64,000 nucleotides of DNA from JAVVHH01 sp964235765 (GTDB lineage Bacteria; Pseudomonadota; Alphaproteobacteria; Acetobacterales; Acetobacteraceae): NCBI GenBank assembly GCA_964235765.1, contig CAXSDH010000008.1, positions 1-64,000 on the forward strand, in the 5' to 3' direction. Positions 15,799 through 23,729 of this stretch are shown here, one piece after another; the stretch's first letter is position 1, and each line of letters starts with the position of its first letter. The translations under genes and the position numbers were made by a program. The notes below the pieces were generated by a model. It was not told the DNA's origin and searched no databases. It saw only the letters and a program-made list of their open reading frames with translations.

Positions 15799-16224
15799 CT
15801 AGAACCGTTTGACCAGGAAAATCCGGTCGTGGCCCGGCGGGAACTCCTTAATCCGCCCGAACTCCTCGAACCCGAGCTTCCGATAGAAGCCCGGCGCCTG
15901 GAACGTCCAGGTGTCGAGCCACATCCCCGCCAGGCCGCGGCGCTTGGCCTCGCCTTCTGCAAGCGCCATCACCTCGCGGCCCCGGCCGGAGCCGCTGGCG
16001 GGGCCGAGCGCCAGAAGCTCGACGAACAGGAAGCCGTAACCGGTGCGGCCCCATAGCCCGCCCACGACCTCTCCGGCCTCGTCCCGCACCGTCACGGCCA
16101 GCGAGCCCCGATTGCCGGGCCCCGCCATGCTCGTGTTGTGTGCAGCCAGCGGAGCCAGGACTTTGTCGCGGAGCGCCGGGTCGGGGTCCGCCTCCAGGTG
16201 GACCGAGTAGCGGCTCCCCGGCAT
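15799..16224 (-). CDS. GNAT-family N-acetyltransferase
   Basis: 141 aa, one GNAT domain. Motif A, the acetyl-CoA loop, reads GSGRGREVMALAEGEAKRRG in the middle; the C-terminal strand/loop FYRKLGFEEFGRI is characteristic. The acceptor is unknown. It starts 5 bp downstream of the M20 amidohydrolase gene stop and so lies in the same minus-strand unit, which may mean it acts on a related amino or amide compound. Confidence 0.85.
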   Translation of the reverse strand: MPGSRYSVHLEADPDPALRDKVLAPLAAHNTSMAGPGNRGSLAVTVRDEAGEVVGGLWGRTGYGFLFVELLALGPASGSGRGREVMALAEGEAKRRGLAGMWLDTWTFQAPGFYRKLGFEEFGRIKEFPPGHDRIFLVKRF

Positions 16225-16229
16225 GGCCG

Positions 16230-17417
16230 CTACGGCACGACCGAGGACTGCCGCGGCAGCAACTGCTCGGCCAGCGTCGCCCAGTAGCTCGCGCCCACGG
16301 GCAGGATGTCGTCGTTGAAGTCGTATTTCGGGTGATGCACCATCGCGTCGTCCGGCCCGCGCCCGGCGCCAAGCATGATATACGCGCCTTGGCGCTCGTT
16401 CAGCATGAAGCTGAAATCCTCGCCGCCCATGGTCGGCTGGGTCATGTGCTCCACCCGTGCCTGGCCTTGCACCGTCTCCGCGGCGTGCCGGGCGAGGGCC
16501 ATGGCGGCCGGGTCGTTCACGGTGGCCGGGTAGGTCCGGGCGAACACGACGTCCGCGGTGGCGCCGAAGCCCTCGGCGATGCTGGTGGCCAGCCGGCGCA
16601 CGCCGTTTTCCAGGATGTCGCCCACCTCCGGCTTGAACCAGCGCGCCGTGCCCAGCATGCGCACCCTTTCCGGGATCACGTTGTAGATGTGGCCGCCCTG
16701 GATGCTGCCGATGGTCACCACGCCGCCCTGAACCGGCTCCATGTTGCGGGCGACGATGCTCTGCAGCGCCTGCACGATGGCGGCGCTGACCACGATGGGG
16801 TCGATGCCGTTATGCGGCTGCGCGCCATGTGTCCCCTTGCCGGTCACCTCGATCTCGATGTTGGCCACGGCCGCCATAACCGGGCCGTCCCGCCACTGGA
16901 AGGTGCCGGCCGGCACCGCGGGCCAGTTGTGCATGCCGTAGACCTGCTTCATGGGAAAGCGCTCGAACAGGCCTTCCTTCACCATGATCTCGCCGCCGGC
17001 CAGGTTCTCCTCGGCAGGCTGGAAGATCACGTACACCGTGCCGGCGAAGTTGCGGGTCTCGGCCAGGTATTTGGCGGCGCCGAGCAGCATGGTGGTGTGG
17101 CCATCATGGCCGCAGGCGTGCATCACGCCGGGGGTTTGGCTTGCGTAGTCGCGCCCGGTCTCCTCATGAATGGGCAGCGCGTCCATGTCGGCGCGCAGGC
17201 CGATGGCTTCCCCGGGCTGCTGGCCGTGGATGACGCCGACCACGCCCGTCTTGGCGATGCCGGCATGCACCTCGTCCACGCCGAACGCGTGCAGCAATTC
17301 CTGCACGCGGGCCGAGGTGCGGGTCTCCTGCAAGGCGAGCTCGGGGTGCTGGTGCAGGTCCTGCCGCCAAGCCGTCATGTCGGCGTGGTAGTCGGCGATG
17401 CGGTTGATCACGGGCAT
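16230..17417 (-). CDS. M20D family amidohydrolase / aminoacylase
   Basis: 395 aa. Metal-binding blocks are HACGHDGHTTMLLGA and IFQPAEENLAGG, with GGEDFSFML near the C terminus. The start WRQDLHQHPELALQETRT is typical of hippurate hydrolase / N-acyl-amino-acid amidohydrolases. These are cytoplasmic enzymes that remove acyl groups from amino acids, using two metal ions. The gene overlaps the upstream epimerase stop by 10 bp. The exact acyl substrate cannot be told from sequence. Confidence 0.92.
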   Translation of the reverse strand: MPVINRIADYHADMTAWRQDLHQHPELALQETRTSARVQELLHAFGVDEVHAGIAKTGVVGVIHGQQPGEAIGLRADMDALPIHEETGRDYASQTPGVMHACGHDGHTTMLLGAAKYLAETRNFAGTVYVIFQPAEENLAGGEIMVKEGLFERFPMKQVYGMHNWPAVPAGTFQWRDGPVMAAVANIEIEVTGKGTHGAQPHNGIDPIVVSAAIVQALQSIVARNMEPVQGGVVTIGSIQGGHIYNVIPERVRMLGTARWFKPEVGDILENGVRRLATSIAEGFGATADVVFARTYPATVNDPAAMALARHAAETVQGQARVEHMTQPTMGGEDFSFMLNERQGAYIMLGAGRGPDDAMVHHPKYDFNDDILPVGASYWATLAEQLLPRQSSVVP

Positions 17418-18259
17418 GGTTGGGTTCCGAAGGTGAGGGCGAGGCCGGCGGCCAGCGTCATGGGGTCGACGCCGAGCCTAGCCCGCATTGGCGCGATGCT
17501 GAAAGCCTTGTCCTCCAGCAAGCGGCGGATCTCGGCGGCGCGGATGCGGGGCAGCAGGGGCAGCGCGGTCAGCGGCGCCAGGGCCAGGAGCAGCGCCGCG
17601 GGCACGGCAAGCAGATGCGGCGTCGGCAGCCCGGCGGCCGCGGCGACCGCGCGGACGAAGGCGGCATAGGGCATCGCATCCGGCCCGGCGATGACCAGGC
17701 TTTCCGGCCCGCTCCAGCCCCGGTCGAGCGCGGCGCGGATGCTGCGGTTCACGTCCGCTTGGTGAATGGGCTGCACCAGGGCGCGCCCGCCGCCGGGCAG
17801 CGGCGCCAGCGGCAGGCGGCGAAGCAGGGCGGCGAGGCGCTGCACGTTGTCCTCCCCGGCGGCGCCGTAGATCATGGTGGGGTGCAGGATGGCGCCGGGT
17901 TGCCCGGATGCGAGGAAGGCCTGCTCGCCGGCCAGCACGCCGTCGCCATGCGCGTCGGGCCAGCGGGTGAACTTGCGGGTGCTGCCGAGGAACACGAGCC
18001 GCGCCGCGGAAGGCGCTGCCGCGAGAATGGCGGGGATGTGCCGGGCATGGGCGCAGGAGGCGACGCTGCTGGCGCCCGCGAGCGCCTCTGGCAGGCCGGC
18101 GCCGGTGAGGTCGGCGATGCGTGGGTTGCCGGGCAACCCGGTTGCGGCCCAGCGGGCGGCGCTGCGGACCACGGGCGCGTAGGGGACGCCGTCGGCCAGC
18201 AGCGAACGGCACAGTGCCGCCCCGGAGCGGCCGCTGGCGCCGATGACGTGGAGGATGCG
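17408..18259 (-). CDS. NAD(P)-dependent epimerase/dehydratase-like protein, start unclear
   Basis: The reading frame opens directly after the TAG stop of the dehydratase gene, in the same frame, and begins RILHVIGASGRSGAALCRSLL, which is the Rossmann glycine motif of atypical SDRs (NDUFA9/NmrA-like). The next canonical start is GTG 18172, which would remove that motif. No ATG, GTG or TTG precedes it. Possible explanations are a near-cognate start (ATC 18256), readthrough of the TAG to give a fused protein, or a base error. The rest is typical: LVFLGSTRKFTRWPD, HPTMIYGAAGEDNVQRLAALL, and a C-terminal hydrophobic stretch. Product about 283 aa if read from the TAG. Confidence 0.7.
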   Translation of the reverse strand, partial: RILHVIGASGRSGAALCRSLLADGVPYAPVVRSAARWAATGLPGNPRIADLTGAGLPEALAGASSVASCAHARHIPAILAAAPSAARLVFLGSTRKFTRWPDAHGDGVLAGEQAFLASGQPGAILHPTMIYGAAGEDNVQRLAALLRRLPLAPLPGGGRALVQPIHQADVNRSIRAALDRGWSGPESLVIAGPDAMPYAAFVRAVAAAAGLPTPHLLAVPAALLLALAPLTALPLLPRIRAAEIRRLLEDKAFSIAPMRARLGVDPMTLAAGLALTFGTQPCP

Positions 18260-19960
18260 CTACTCCCCCTCGGCGCGCAGCACGCGCAGATCGCAGCCCT
18301 CGTCGGCTTGCAGGACCTGGTCGGCGATGATGCGGTCCCAGCCGCGGGTGGGGCGGGGCGGCGCGCGCCAGCCGGAGCGGCGGCGGGCCAGTTCGGCGGG
18401 CTCCACCAGCAGGTCGAGGCAGCGGTCCCGGACCGAAAGGCGGATGCGGTCGCCGGACTCCGCGAGTGCGAGCGGGCCGCCGGCCGCGGCCTCGGGGGTG
18501 ACGTGCAGCACGATGGTGCCGAAGGCGGTGCCGGACATGCGGCAATCGCTGATGCGCACCATGTCCTTCACCCCGGCGCGGCCGAGCTTGGTGGGGATGG
18601 GGAGGTACCCCGCCTCCGGCATGCCTGCCGGCGTCAGCGGCCCGGCGTTCTTGAGGACCAGGATGTCGCCCTCCGCCACGTCCAGCAAGGGATCGTCGAT
18701 CCGGGCGGCGAGGTCGGCCGGGCCGTCGAACACCAAGCAACGCGCCTCGGTCTCGAACAGGGCAGGGGTGGCGGCGCTGCGCTTCAGGATGGCGCCGCGC
18801 GGGGCGAGGCTGCCGAACAGGGCGACGATGCCGCCCACCGGGCTGACCGGCTCCGCGCGCGCGCGAATGTAGCGGCGGTCCACGAAGGCGGGCTCGGCCA
18901 GGCGGTCGCCGAGCGCTGCGCCCGTCACGTCGATGGCGTCCAGATGCAGCAGGTCGCGCAGTTCCCACAACAAGGCGGGCAGCCCGCCGGCACTGTGGAA
19001 ATCCTCCATGTAGCCTTCGCCGGTGGGCTTGAGGTCCACCAGCACCGGCGTCCCGTCCGACAATTCGTTGACCCGGCGCAGATCCACCTTGATGCCGCGC
19101 CGCCCGGCGATGGCCGTCAGGTGGATCAAGGCGTTGGTGCTGCCGCCCAAGGCCAGCAGGACGCGAAGCGCGTTCTCGACGGAATGCTCCGTAATCAGTT
19201 GCGAGGGCCGGACCGGATTTTCGACGAAGCGCATGGCGAGCGTGCCCGCCTCCTCGGCGGCCCGCAGCCGGTCGGCATGGACGGCAGGGATGCTCGCGTG
19301 CCCGGCCGGCATGAAGCCGAGCGCCTCGGCGATGCACGCCATGGTGCTGGCCGTGCCCATGACGCCGCAGGTGCCGGCGGTGCTGGCCAAGCGGCTCTCG
19401 ATCTCCGCGATCCGCTCGCCCGTCACTTTTCCGGCCCGGTAGGCGGCCCAGTACCGCCGGCAATCCGTGCAGGCGGCCAGGCGCTCGCCCTGGTAGGGGG
19501 TGGCGAGCATGGGGCCGGTGACCAGTTGGATGCTCGGGATGTCGCACGAGGCGGCGCCCATCAGTTGCGCCGGCACCGTCTTGTCGCAGCCGCCGACCAT
19601 TACCGCCGCGTCCATCGGCTGCGCCGCGAGCATCGCCTCGGTATCGAGCGCGGCCAGGTTGCGGAAATGCATGCTCGTGGGGAACAGGCTGGGCTCGCAC
19701 AGGCTGACCGTCGGGAACGGCATCGGCAGCCCGCCGGCCGCCAGCACCCCGCGCTTGACCGCCTCGATCAGCTCGGGCGCCGTGCGGTGGCAGTTGTTGT
19801 AGGCCGAGCCGGTGTCGACGATGCCGATCACCGGGCGGTCGAGCATGGCCTGCGAATAGCCCATACTCTTATAGAAGGTGCGACGCAGGTAGGAGGCGAA
19901 TTCGGGGTCGCCGTAGCCAGGGGCGTTGCGGGCGATGCCGCGCTTGGGTGCTTCGGTCAT
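18260..19960 (-). CDS. IlvD/Edd family dehydratase ([2Fe-2S] type)
   Basis: 566 aa. Cluster cysteines are Cys57 (NNCHR), Cys125 (GGCDKTVPAQ) and Cys198 (TAGTCGVMGTAST), a spacing matching sugar-acid dehydratases such as L-arabonate dehydratase. C-terminal blocks SDCRMSGTAFGTIVLHV and GDRIRLSVRDRCLDL are conserved. It dehydrates sugar acids or dihydroxy acids. True IlvD is also possible, but the divergence and the context with catabolic genes favour a sugar-acid substrate. It heads the minus-strand run to the M20 and GNAT genes. Confidence 0.88.
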   Translation of the reverse strand: MTEAPKRGIARNAPGYGDPEFASYLRRTFYKSMGYSQAMLDRPVIGIVDTGSAYNNCHRTAPELIEAVKRGVLAAGGLPMPFPTVSLCEPSLFPTSMHFRNLAALDTEAMLAAQPMDAAVMVGGCDKTVPAQLMGAASCDIPSIQLVTGPMLATPYQGERLAACTDCRRYWAAYRAGKVTGERIAEIESRLASTAGTCGVMGTASTMACIAEALGFMPAGHASIPAVHADRLRAAEEAGTLAMRFVENPVRPSQLITEHSVENALRVLLALGGSTNALIHLTAIAGRRGIKVDLRRVNELSDGTPVLVDLKPTGEGYMEDFHSAGGLPALLWELRDLLHLDAIDVTGAALGDRLAEPAFVDRRYIRARAEPVSPVGGIVALFGSLAPRGAILKRSAATPALFETEARCLVFDGPADLAARIDDPLLDVAEGDILVLKNAGPLTPAGMPEAGYLPIPTKLGRAGVKDMVRISDCRMSGTAFGTIVLHVTPEAAAGGPLALAESGDRIRLSVRDRCLDLLVEPAELARRRSGWRAPPRPTRGWDRIIADQVLQADEGCDLRVLRAEGE

Positions 19961-20029
19961 GGGCCTAGTCTATGCCGTGCGGGGCGGGGTGCAAGCATGT
20001 GGTATTGTGTTACCACCACCCGGAAAGCC

Positions 20030-20058
20030 TTGACGGCGCAGGCGTTCCGGAGCATATG
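20030..20058 (+). promoter_or_regulatory. probable promoter of rplM-rpsI
   Basis: TTGACG (20030-20035) and CATATG (20053-20058) are separated by 17 bases, about 30 bp before the rplM start, a good sigma-70-like arrangement in this otherwise gene-free 127-bp stretch. Confidence 0.55.
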
Positions 20059-20087
20059 CGCCGCCTGTTGCAAACCGGGATACCCCT

Positions 20088-20552
20088 ATGAAGACGACCC
20101 AATCGCTCAAGCCCCGCGAGGTGAGCAAGGGCTGGACACTGATCGACGCCGAGGGCCTCGTGCTCGGCCGGCTCGCCTCGATCATCGCCCAGCGGCTGCG
20201 CGGCAAGCACAAGCCGCAGTTCACCCCGCATGTCGATTGCGGGGACAACGTGGTCGTCGTCAACGCCGAGAAGGTGCGCGTGACCGGCAACAAGGCCGAC
20301 CAGTCCATCTTCTATCACCACACGGGCTACCCCGGCGGCATCAAGGGCCGCAGCATCCGCCAGCGGCTGGAAAGCGCGCATCCGGAACGGGTGATCGAGA
20401 AGGCGGTGGAGCGGATGATCACGCGCGGCCCGCTGCAGCGCGAGCAGATGCGGCACCTGCACGTGTACAAGGGCGCCACGCACCCGCATGACGGCCAGCA
20501 GCCCGCGCCGCTCGACGTGGCGGCGATGAACGCCAAGAATAAGAGGACCTAG
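20088..20552 (+). CDS. rplM: 50S ribosomal protein L13
   Basis: 154 aa. Standard L13: EVSKGWTLIDAEGLVLGRLAS near the N terminus, HVDCGDNVVVVNAEKVRVTGNKA, YHHTGYPGGIK, and the terminal LHVYKGATHPHDGQQP. Assembly protein of the large subunit binding 23S rRNA. Followed after 3 bp by rpsI, the universal L13-S9 operon. Confidence 0.98.
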   Translation: MKTTQSLKPREVSKGWTLIDAEGLVLGRLASIIAQRLRGKHKPQFTPHVDCGDNVVVVNAEKVRVTGNKADQSIFYHHTGYPGGIKGRSIRQRLESAHPERVIEKAVERMITRGPLQREQMRHLHVYKGATHPHDGQQPAPLDVAAMNAKNKRT

Positions 20553-20555
20553 GGC

Positions 20556-21050
20556 ATGTCGGACATGGAGCAGACCCGCACGCTTGCGGACCTCAAGGAC
20601 CTCGCCGTCGCCGCCGCGGTGCCGACCAGCGACGCGCCGAAGCGCGAGAGCAAGCGCGACGCGCAGGGCCGCAGCTACGCCACCGGCCGGCGCAAGAACG
20701 CCATCGCCCGGGTTTGGGTGAAGCCGGGCAAGGGCGAGATCGTGGTCAACGGCAAGCGTGTCGGCCAGTATTTCGCCCGGCCCGTGCTGCGCATGCTGAT
20801 CACCCAGCCGTTCCTGGTGACGGACCGCTACAACCAGTTCGACGTCATGTGCACCTGCAACGGCGGCGGCCTGTCGGGCCAGGCGGGCGCGGTGCGGCTC
20901 GGCATCAGCCGGGCACTGACCTATTACGAGCCGGAGTTGCGGCCCGTGTTGAAACTGGCTGGGTTCCTGACCCGCGATAGCCGCGTGGTCGAGCGCAAGA
21001 AGTACGGCAAGGCGAAGGCCCGACGCAGCTTCCAGTTCAGCAAGCGGTAA
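20556..21050 (+). CDS. rpsI: 30S ribosomal protein S9
   Basis: 164 aa. The conserved core begins SYATGRRKNAIARVWVKPGKG, continues GGGLSGQAGAVRLGISRAL, and ends with the basic tail KKYGKAKARRSFQFSKR, whose last Lys-Arg reaches the P-site tRNA. The N-terminal 36 residues are an extension typical of alphaproteobacterial S9. Co-transcribed with rplM and followed by a terminator hairpin. Confidence 0.98.
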   Translation: MSDMEQTRTLADLKDLAVAAAVPTSDAPKRESKRDAQGRSYATGRRKNAIARVWVKPGKGEIVVNGKRVGQYFARPVLRMLITQPFLVTDRYNQFDVMCTCNGGGLSGQAGAVRLGISRALTYYEPELRPVLKLAGFLTRDSRVVERKKYGKAKARRSFQFSKR

Positions 21051-21078
21051 TCGTTTTCCACGCGACTGCGCATATAAG

Positions 21079-21103
21079 GGGGCGGTCCGCATCGGGCCGC
21101 CCC
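21079..21103 (+). terminator. terminator hairpin after rpsI
   Basis: GGGGCGGTCC pairs with GGGCCGCCCC around a short loop (one G-T pair), followed by TCTTGCG. It lies 28 bp past the rpsI stop and separates the ribosomal pair from argC. Confidence 0.7.
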
Positions 21104-21155
21104 TCTTGCGTTCCAGGCCCCTCAAAGCCGACCATCGCCCCCCAAGGAGGACCGC

Positions 21156-22109
21156 ATGACCGACGCGACCGTGTTTATCGACGGCGAGGCCGGGACCACC
21201 GGGCTCGGCATTCGCGAGCGCCTGGCAGCCACGCCGGGCATCGTGGTGCGCAGCATCGATCCGGATCGCCGCAAGGACCCGGAGGCGCGGCGCGCGCTGA
21301 TGGCGGCGGTGGACCTCGTGGTGCTGTGCTTGCCGGACGCCGCCGCGCGCGAGAGCACGGCTTTGGCCGCGAGCCTGGGCAACGAGGCGCCGAAGTTGCT
21401 GGACGCCAGCACCGCCCACCGGGTCAATCCCGACTGGGCATACGGGTTTCCCGAGATGGCGCGGGGCCAGGCGGCCCGGATTGCAGGGGCGGCGCGCGTG
21501 GCCAACCCTGGGTGTTACTCCACGGGGGCCATCGCGCTGCTGCGCCCGCTGGTGGAGGCAGGTCTGATCCCCGCGGACTACCCGGTCTGCGTGAACGCGG
21601 TCAGCGGCTATTCCGGTGGGGGGCGCAGCATGATCGAGGCGCATGAGGCTGCGGGTGGCCCGGTGTTCGAGCTGTATGCGATGGGGCTGGAGCACAAGCA
21701 TGTGCCGGAGTTGCAGCGCTACGCCGGGCTGACCCGGCGGCCGATTTTCGTGCCATCGGTCGCGCACATGCGGCAGGGCATGCTCGTCTCCATCCCGCTG
21801 CACCTCGACCGGTTGCCGGGCCGGGCCGGGTTGGCTGACCTGCATGCGGCGCTGGCGGACTGGTATGCGGGCGCCGGGCTGGTGCGGGTGTTGCCGGCGG
21901 AGGTCGCCGGCGCTCTCGAGCCGACGGCGCTGAACGACACCGATGCGATGGAGCTGCGAGTGTACGGCAACGAGGCGCATGGCCACGCCGTGCTGGTGGC
22001 CCGGCTGGACAACCTGGGCAAGGGCGCGTCGGGCGCCGCCGTGCAGAATATCCGTCTGATGCTCGGCTTGGAGCAGCCGGTGGGGCGGGAGCTGGCGCAT
22101 GCTGTATGA
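21156..22109 (+). CDS. argC: N-acetyl-gamma-glutamyl-phosphate reductase (type 2)
   Basis: 317 aa. The third step of arginine synthesis: NADPH-dependent reduction of N-acetylglutamyl phosphate. VFIDGEAGTTGLGIRERL is the Rossmann start of the shorter type-2 ArgC. The catalytic Cys120 is in NPGCYSTGAI; VSGYSGGGRSMIEAH and EHKHVPELQRYAGL carry the active-site His. Length is as expected for this subgroup. ATG 21156 is preceded by AAGGAGGACCGC. The stop overlaps the next gene by 11 bp. Confidence 0.95.
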   Translation: MTDATVFIDGEAGTTGLGIRERLAATPGIVVRSIDPDRRKDPEARRALMAAVDLVVLCLPDAAARESTALAASLGNEAPKLLDASTAHRVNPDWAYGFPEMARGQAARIAGAARVANPGCYSTGAIALLRPLVEAGLIPADYPVCVNAVSGYSGGGRSMIEAHEAAGGPVFELYAMGLEHKHVPELQRYAGLTRRPIFVPSVAHMRQGMLVSIPLHLDRLPGRAGLADLHAALADWYAGAGLVRVLPAEVAGALEPTALNDTDAMELRVYGNEAHGHAVLVARLDNLGKGASGAAVQNIRLMLGLEQPVGRELAHAV

Positions 22110-22626
22110 GTTGGAGGGCGTAGCGCCCCGCCTGGCGGCGGAGGCCTGGGTGGCGCCGACCGCCGTCGTCATCGGCGATGTCTGGCTCGGCGAGCGGAGC
22201 ACGATTTGGTTCAACTGCCTGGTGCGCGGCGATACAAACCGCATCCGCATCGGCGCGCGAACCAATATCCAGGACGGTTCGGTGCTGCACGTGAACCCAG
22301 GCGAGGAATGGGCTTGCGAGGTCGGCAACGACGTGACCGTGGGACACGCCGCCATCATCCATGCCTGCAAGCTGCACGATTTCGCGTTCGTCGGCATGGG
22401 CGCGACGGTGCTGGACGGCGCCGTCATCGAGGAGGGCGCGATGCTGGCGGCTGGTGGGCTGCTGACGCCGGGCAAACGCATCCCCCGGCGCGAGCTGTGG
22501 GGAGGCCGCCCCGCCCGCAAGATGCGCGACCTGCCGGACGACGAGCGGGCGCGGATGGATCAAATCGCGGTGCATTACGCGGCCTTGGGCCAGAAGTATC
22601 GCACCGGACTGCGGCCCGTGGGCTGA
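22099..22626 (+). CDS. gamma-carbonic anhydrase-like hexapeptide-repeat protein
   Basis: 175 aa, left-handed beta-helix built of hexapeptide repeats (IRIGARTNIQDGSVLHV and so on). Three zinc-ligand histidines are visible: His64 (VLHVN), His83 and His88 (VGHAAIIHAC). This matches the gamma-CA/YrdA/PaaY family; hydratase activity is often weak or absent in YrdA-like members. Its ATG lies inside the argC 3' end, so it is translated from the same message. Confidence 0.9.
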   Translation: MLYELEGVAPRLAAEAWVAPTAVVIGDVWLGERSTIWFNCLVRGDTNRIRIGARTNIQDGSVLHVNPGEEWACEVGNDVTVGHAAIIHACKLHDFAFVGMGATVLDGAVIEEGAMLAAGGLLTPGKRIPRRELWGGRPARKMRDLPDDERARMDQIAVHYAALGQKYRTGLRPVG

Positions 22627-22678
22627 CACGGGCACGGAGCGATCCCACCTTCTCACCAAACGAGAAGAGTGCTTGGGA

Positions 22679-23242
22679 ATGATTCGCAAGTTTCTGTTGA
22701 TGACCGTTTGCCTGCTGCCGATCGGCTGCGCAGGCGTGACGCCGTTCGTGCCCGACACGGCGCGACTCGCGCCGGGGGCGCTGGGGTCTGGGTTGGACCC
22801 GGATGTCGCTGCGGTGAACCAGGCGCAGTGGGCGTTCGCCGATCCCGGCCGGACGTATGGCCGTCCGATCGAGGCGGCGCGGGCGGCGGCGTCGATGGAC
22901 TATATCGCGGGCCAACTCTACACGAGCCCGCGCTGGTCCAACATCTCCGCCCTGACCAAGGAGCAGTTGCTCCAAGGGCGCCAGGAGGTCAGGCAGGCGC
23001 TGGGCGTGGTGCCGGGCACCACCTCGCAAGTGGTGGTCGACCGGCTGACCACGGCGGGCAATGCCCTTGCCGCCGGCGACCAGGATGCGGCGTTGCGGCA
23101 GCTTGGCGCACCCGCATTCGACGCGCCCAGCGAGCAGGTGCTCGCGCGGCTGTCCAATATGCCGTACTTGCGGATGGCCAACGTTTCCACCATGCGTGCC
23201 GCCAACCAACTGTTCGACAGCAGCACCGTCGAGCGTTACTGA
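22679..23242 (+). CDS. lipoprotein of unknown function
   Basis: 187 aa from ATG 22679. The signal sequence has a lipobox (LLPIGCAG), so the mature N-terminal Cys is probably lipidated and anchored in the membrane. The remainder is a helical, Ala-rich domain (PIEAARAAASMDYIAGQLYTSPRW, AAGDQDAALRQLGAPAF) with no family that I recognise. GAGAAGAG lies about 10 bases upstream. It follows the carbonic anhydrase-like gene after 52 bp and ends at a shared bidirectional hairpin. Confidence 0.75.
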   Translation: MIRKFLLMTVCLLPIGCAGVTPFVPDTARLAPGALGSGLDPDVAAVNQAQWAFADPGRTYGRPIEAARAAASMDYIAGQLYTSPRWSNISALTKEQLLQGRQEVRQALGVVPGTTSQVVVDRLTTAGNALAAGDQDAALRQLGAPAFDAPSEQVLARLSNMPYLRMANVSTMRAANQLFDSSTVERY

Positions 23243-23248
23243 CCAGGA

Positions 23249-23273
23249 GCGGCGCCGGTTTGCCCGGCGCCGC
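23249..23273. terminator. bidirectional hairpin between convergent genes
   Basis: A perfect 10-bp stem (GCGGCGCCGG/CCGGCGCCGC) with a five-base loop, placed between the lipoprotein gene and the convergent small secreted protein gene. No U-tract on either side. Confidence 0.6.
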
Positions 23274-23300
23274 ATCGGCCACCCGGAGTGGTGAACCGGG

Positions 23301-23666
23301 CTACTCCGTAACCGCGCGGGTGACCTCGTTCTTCTTGTCCCAGAACAGGGTTACCTTGTTCGTGTTGCAGAGGTTGAGACCCTTCCAGGTCGCCTCGTCG
23401 CCGTCGTTGTACTTGACCTTCATGTCCCAGGAACAGGCACTTGCGGGTGCGGTGAAGGTGATTTTGACGGAGTGGCCGTCCTCGAGGGCGTCTTTGCCCA
23501 TGACGTCCTCGCCCCAGTTGCGGCTGGTGGCGCGGCTGACATAAACCTCGTCGATCTGATAGCCGGTCCGGTTGAGCAGCGAGAAATCCTGATTGCCGGC
23601 CAGCGCCGGGCCGGAGTGCAGGGCAAACACACTTAAAAGGCAGGCAGCCGACAGCAAACGAAGCAT
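23301..23666 (-). CDS. small secreted protein, unknown function
   Basis: 121 aa from ATG 23666, preceded by GGGAGAAC. The signal peptide is MLRLLSAACLLSVFALHSGPALA. The mature 98-residue domain begins GNQDFSLLNRTGYQIDEVYVS, continues NWGEDVMGKDAL, and contains two cysteines (ACSW, NLCN) that could form a disulfide in the periplasm. Proteins of this type are frequent in Rhodospirillales and are often mislabelled argininosuccinate lyase; nothing here supports enzyme activity. Function unknown. Confidence 0.75.
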   Translation of the reverse strand: MLRLLSAACLLSVFALHSGPALAGNQDFSLLNRTGYQIDEVYVSRATSRNWGEDVMGKDALEDGHSVKITFTAPASACSWDMKVKYNDGDEATWKGLNLCNTNKVTLFWDKKNEVTRAVTE

Positions 23667-23729
23667 GTAAGTTCTCCCAAGCACAATTGCTTTCGATGTC
23701 GAGCATGCGTGCATTTGGTTGAAAAATGG

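Noticed and set aside
20010..22520. 836-codon open frame on the minus strand opposite rplM, rpsI and argC
   Set aside because: It is antisense to conserved ribosomal and arginine genes, has no domain, and shows the composition of a shadow frame.
22099..22626. Acyltransferase (hexapeptide-repeat)
   Set aside because: Three zinc-type histidines at 64, 83 and 88 and the N-terminal layout fit gamma-carbonic anhydrase-like proteins better.
23301..23666. Argininosuccinate lyase label
   Set aside because: The product is a 121-aa secreted protein with none of the lyase motifs; the name is a known type of propagated misannotation.
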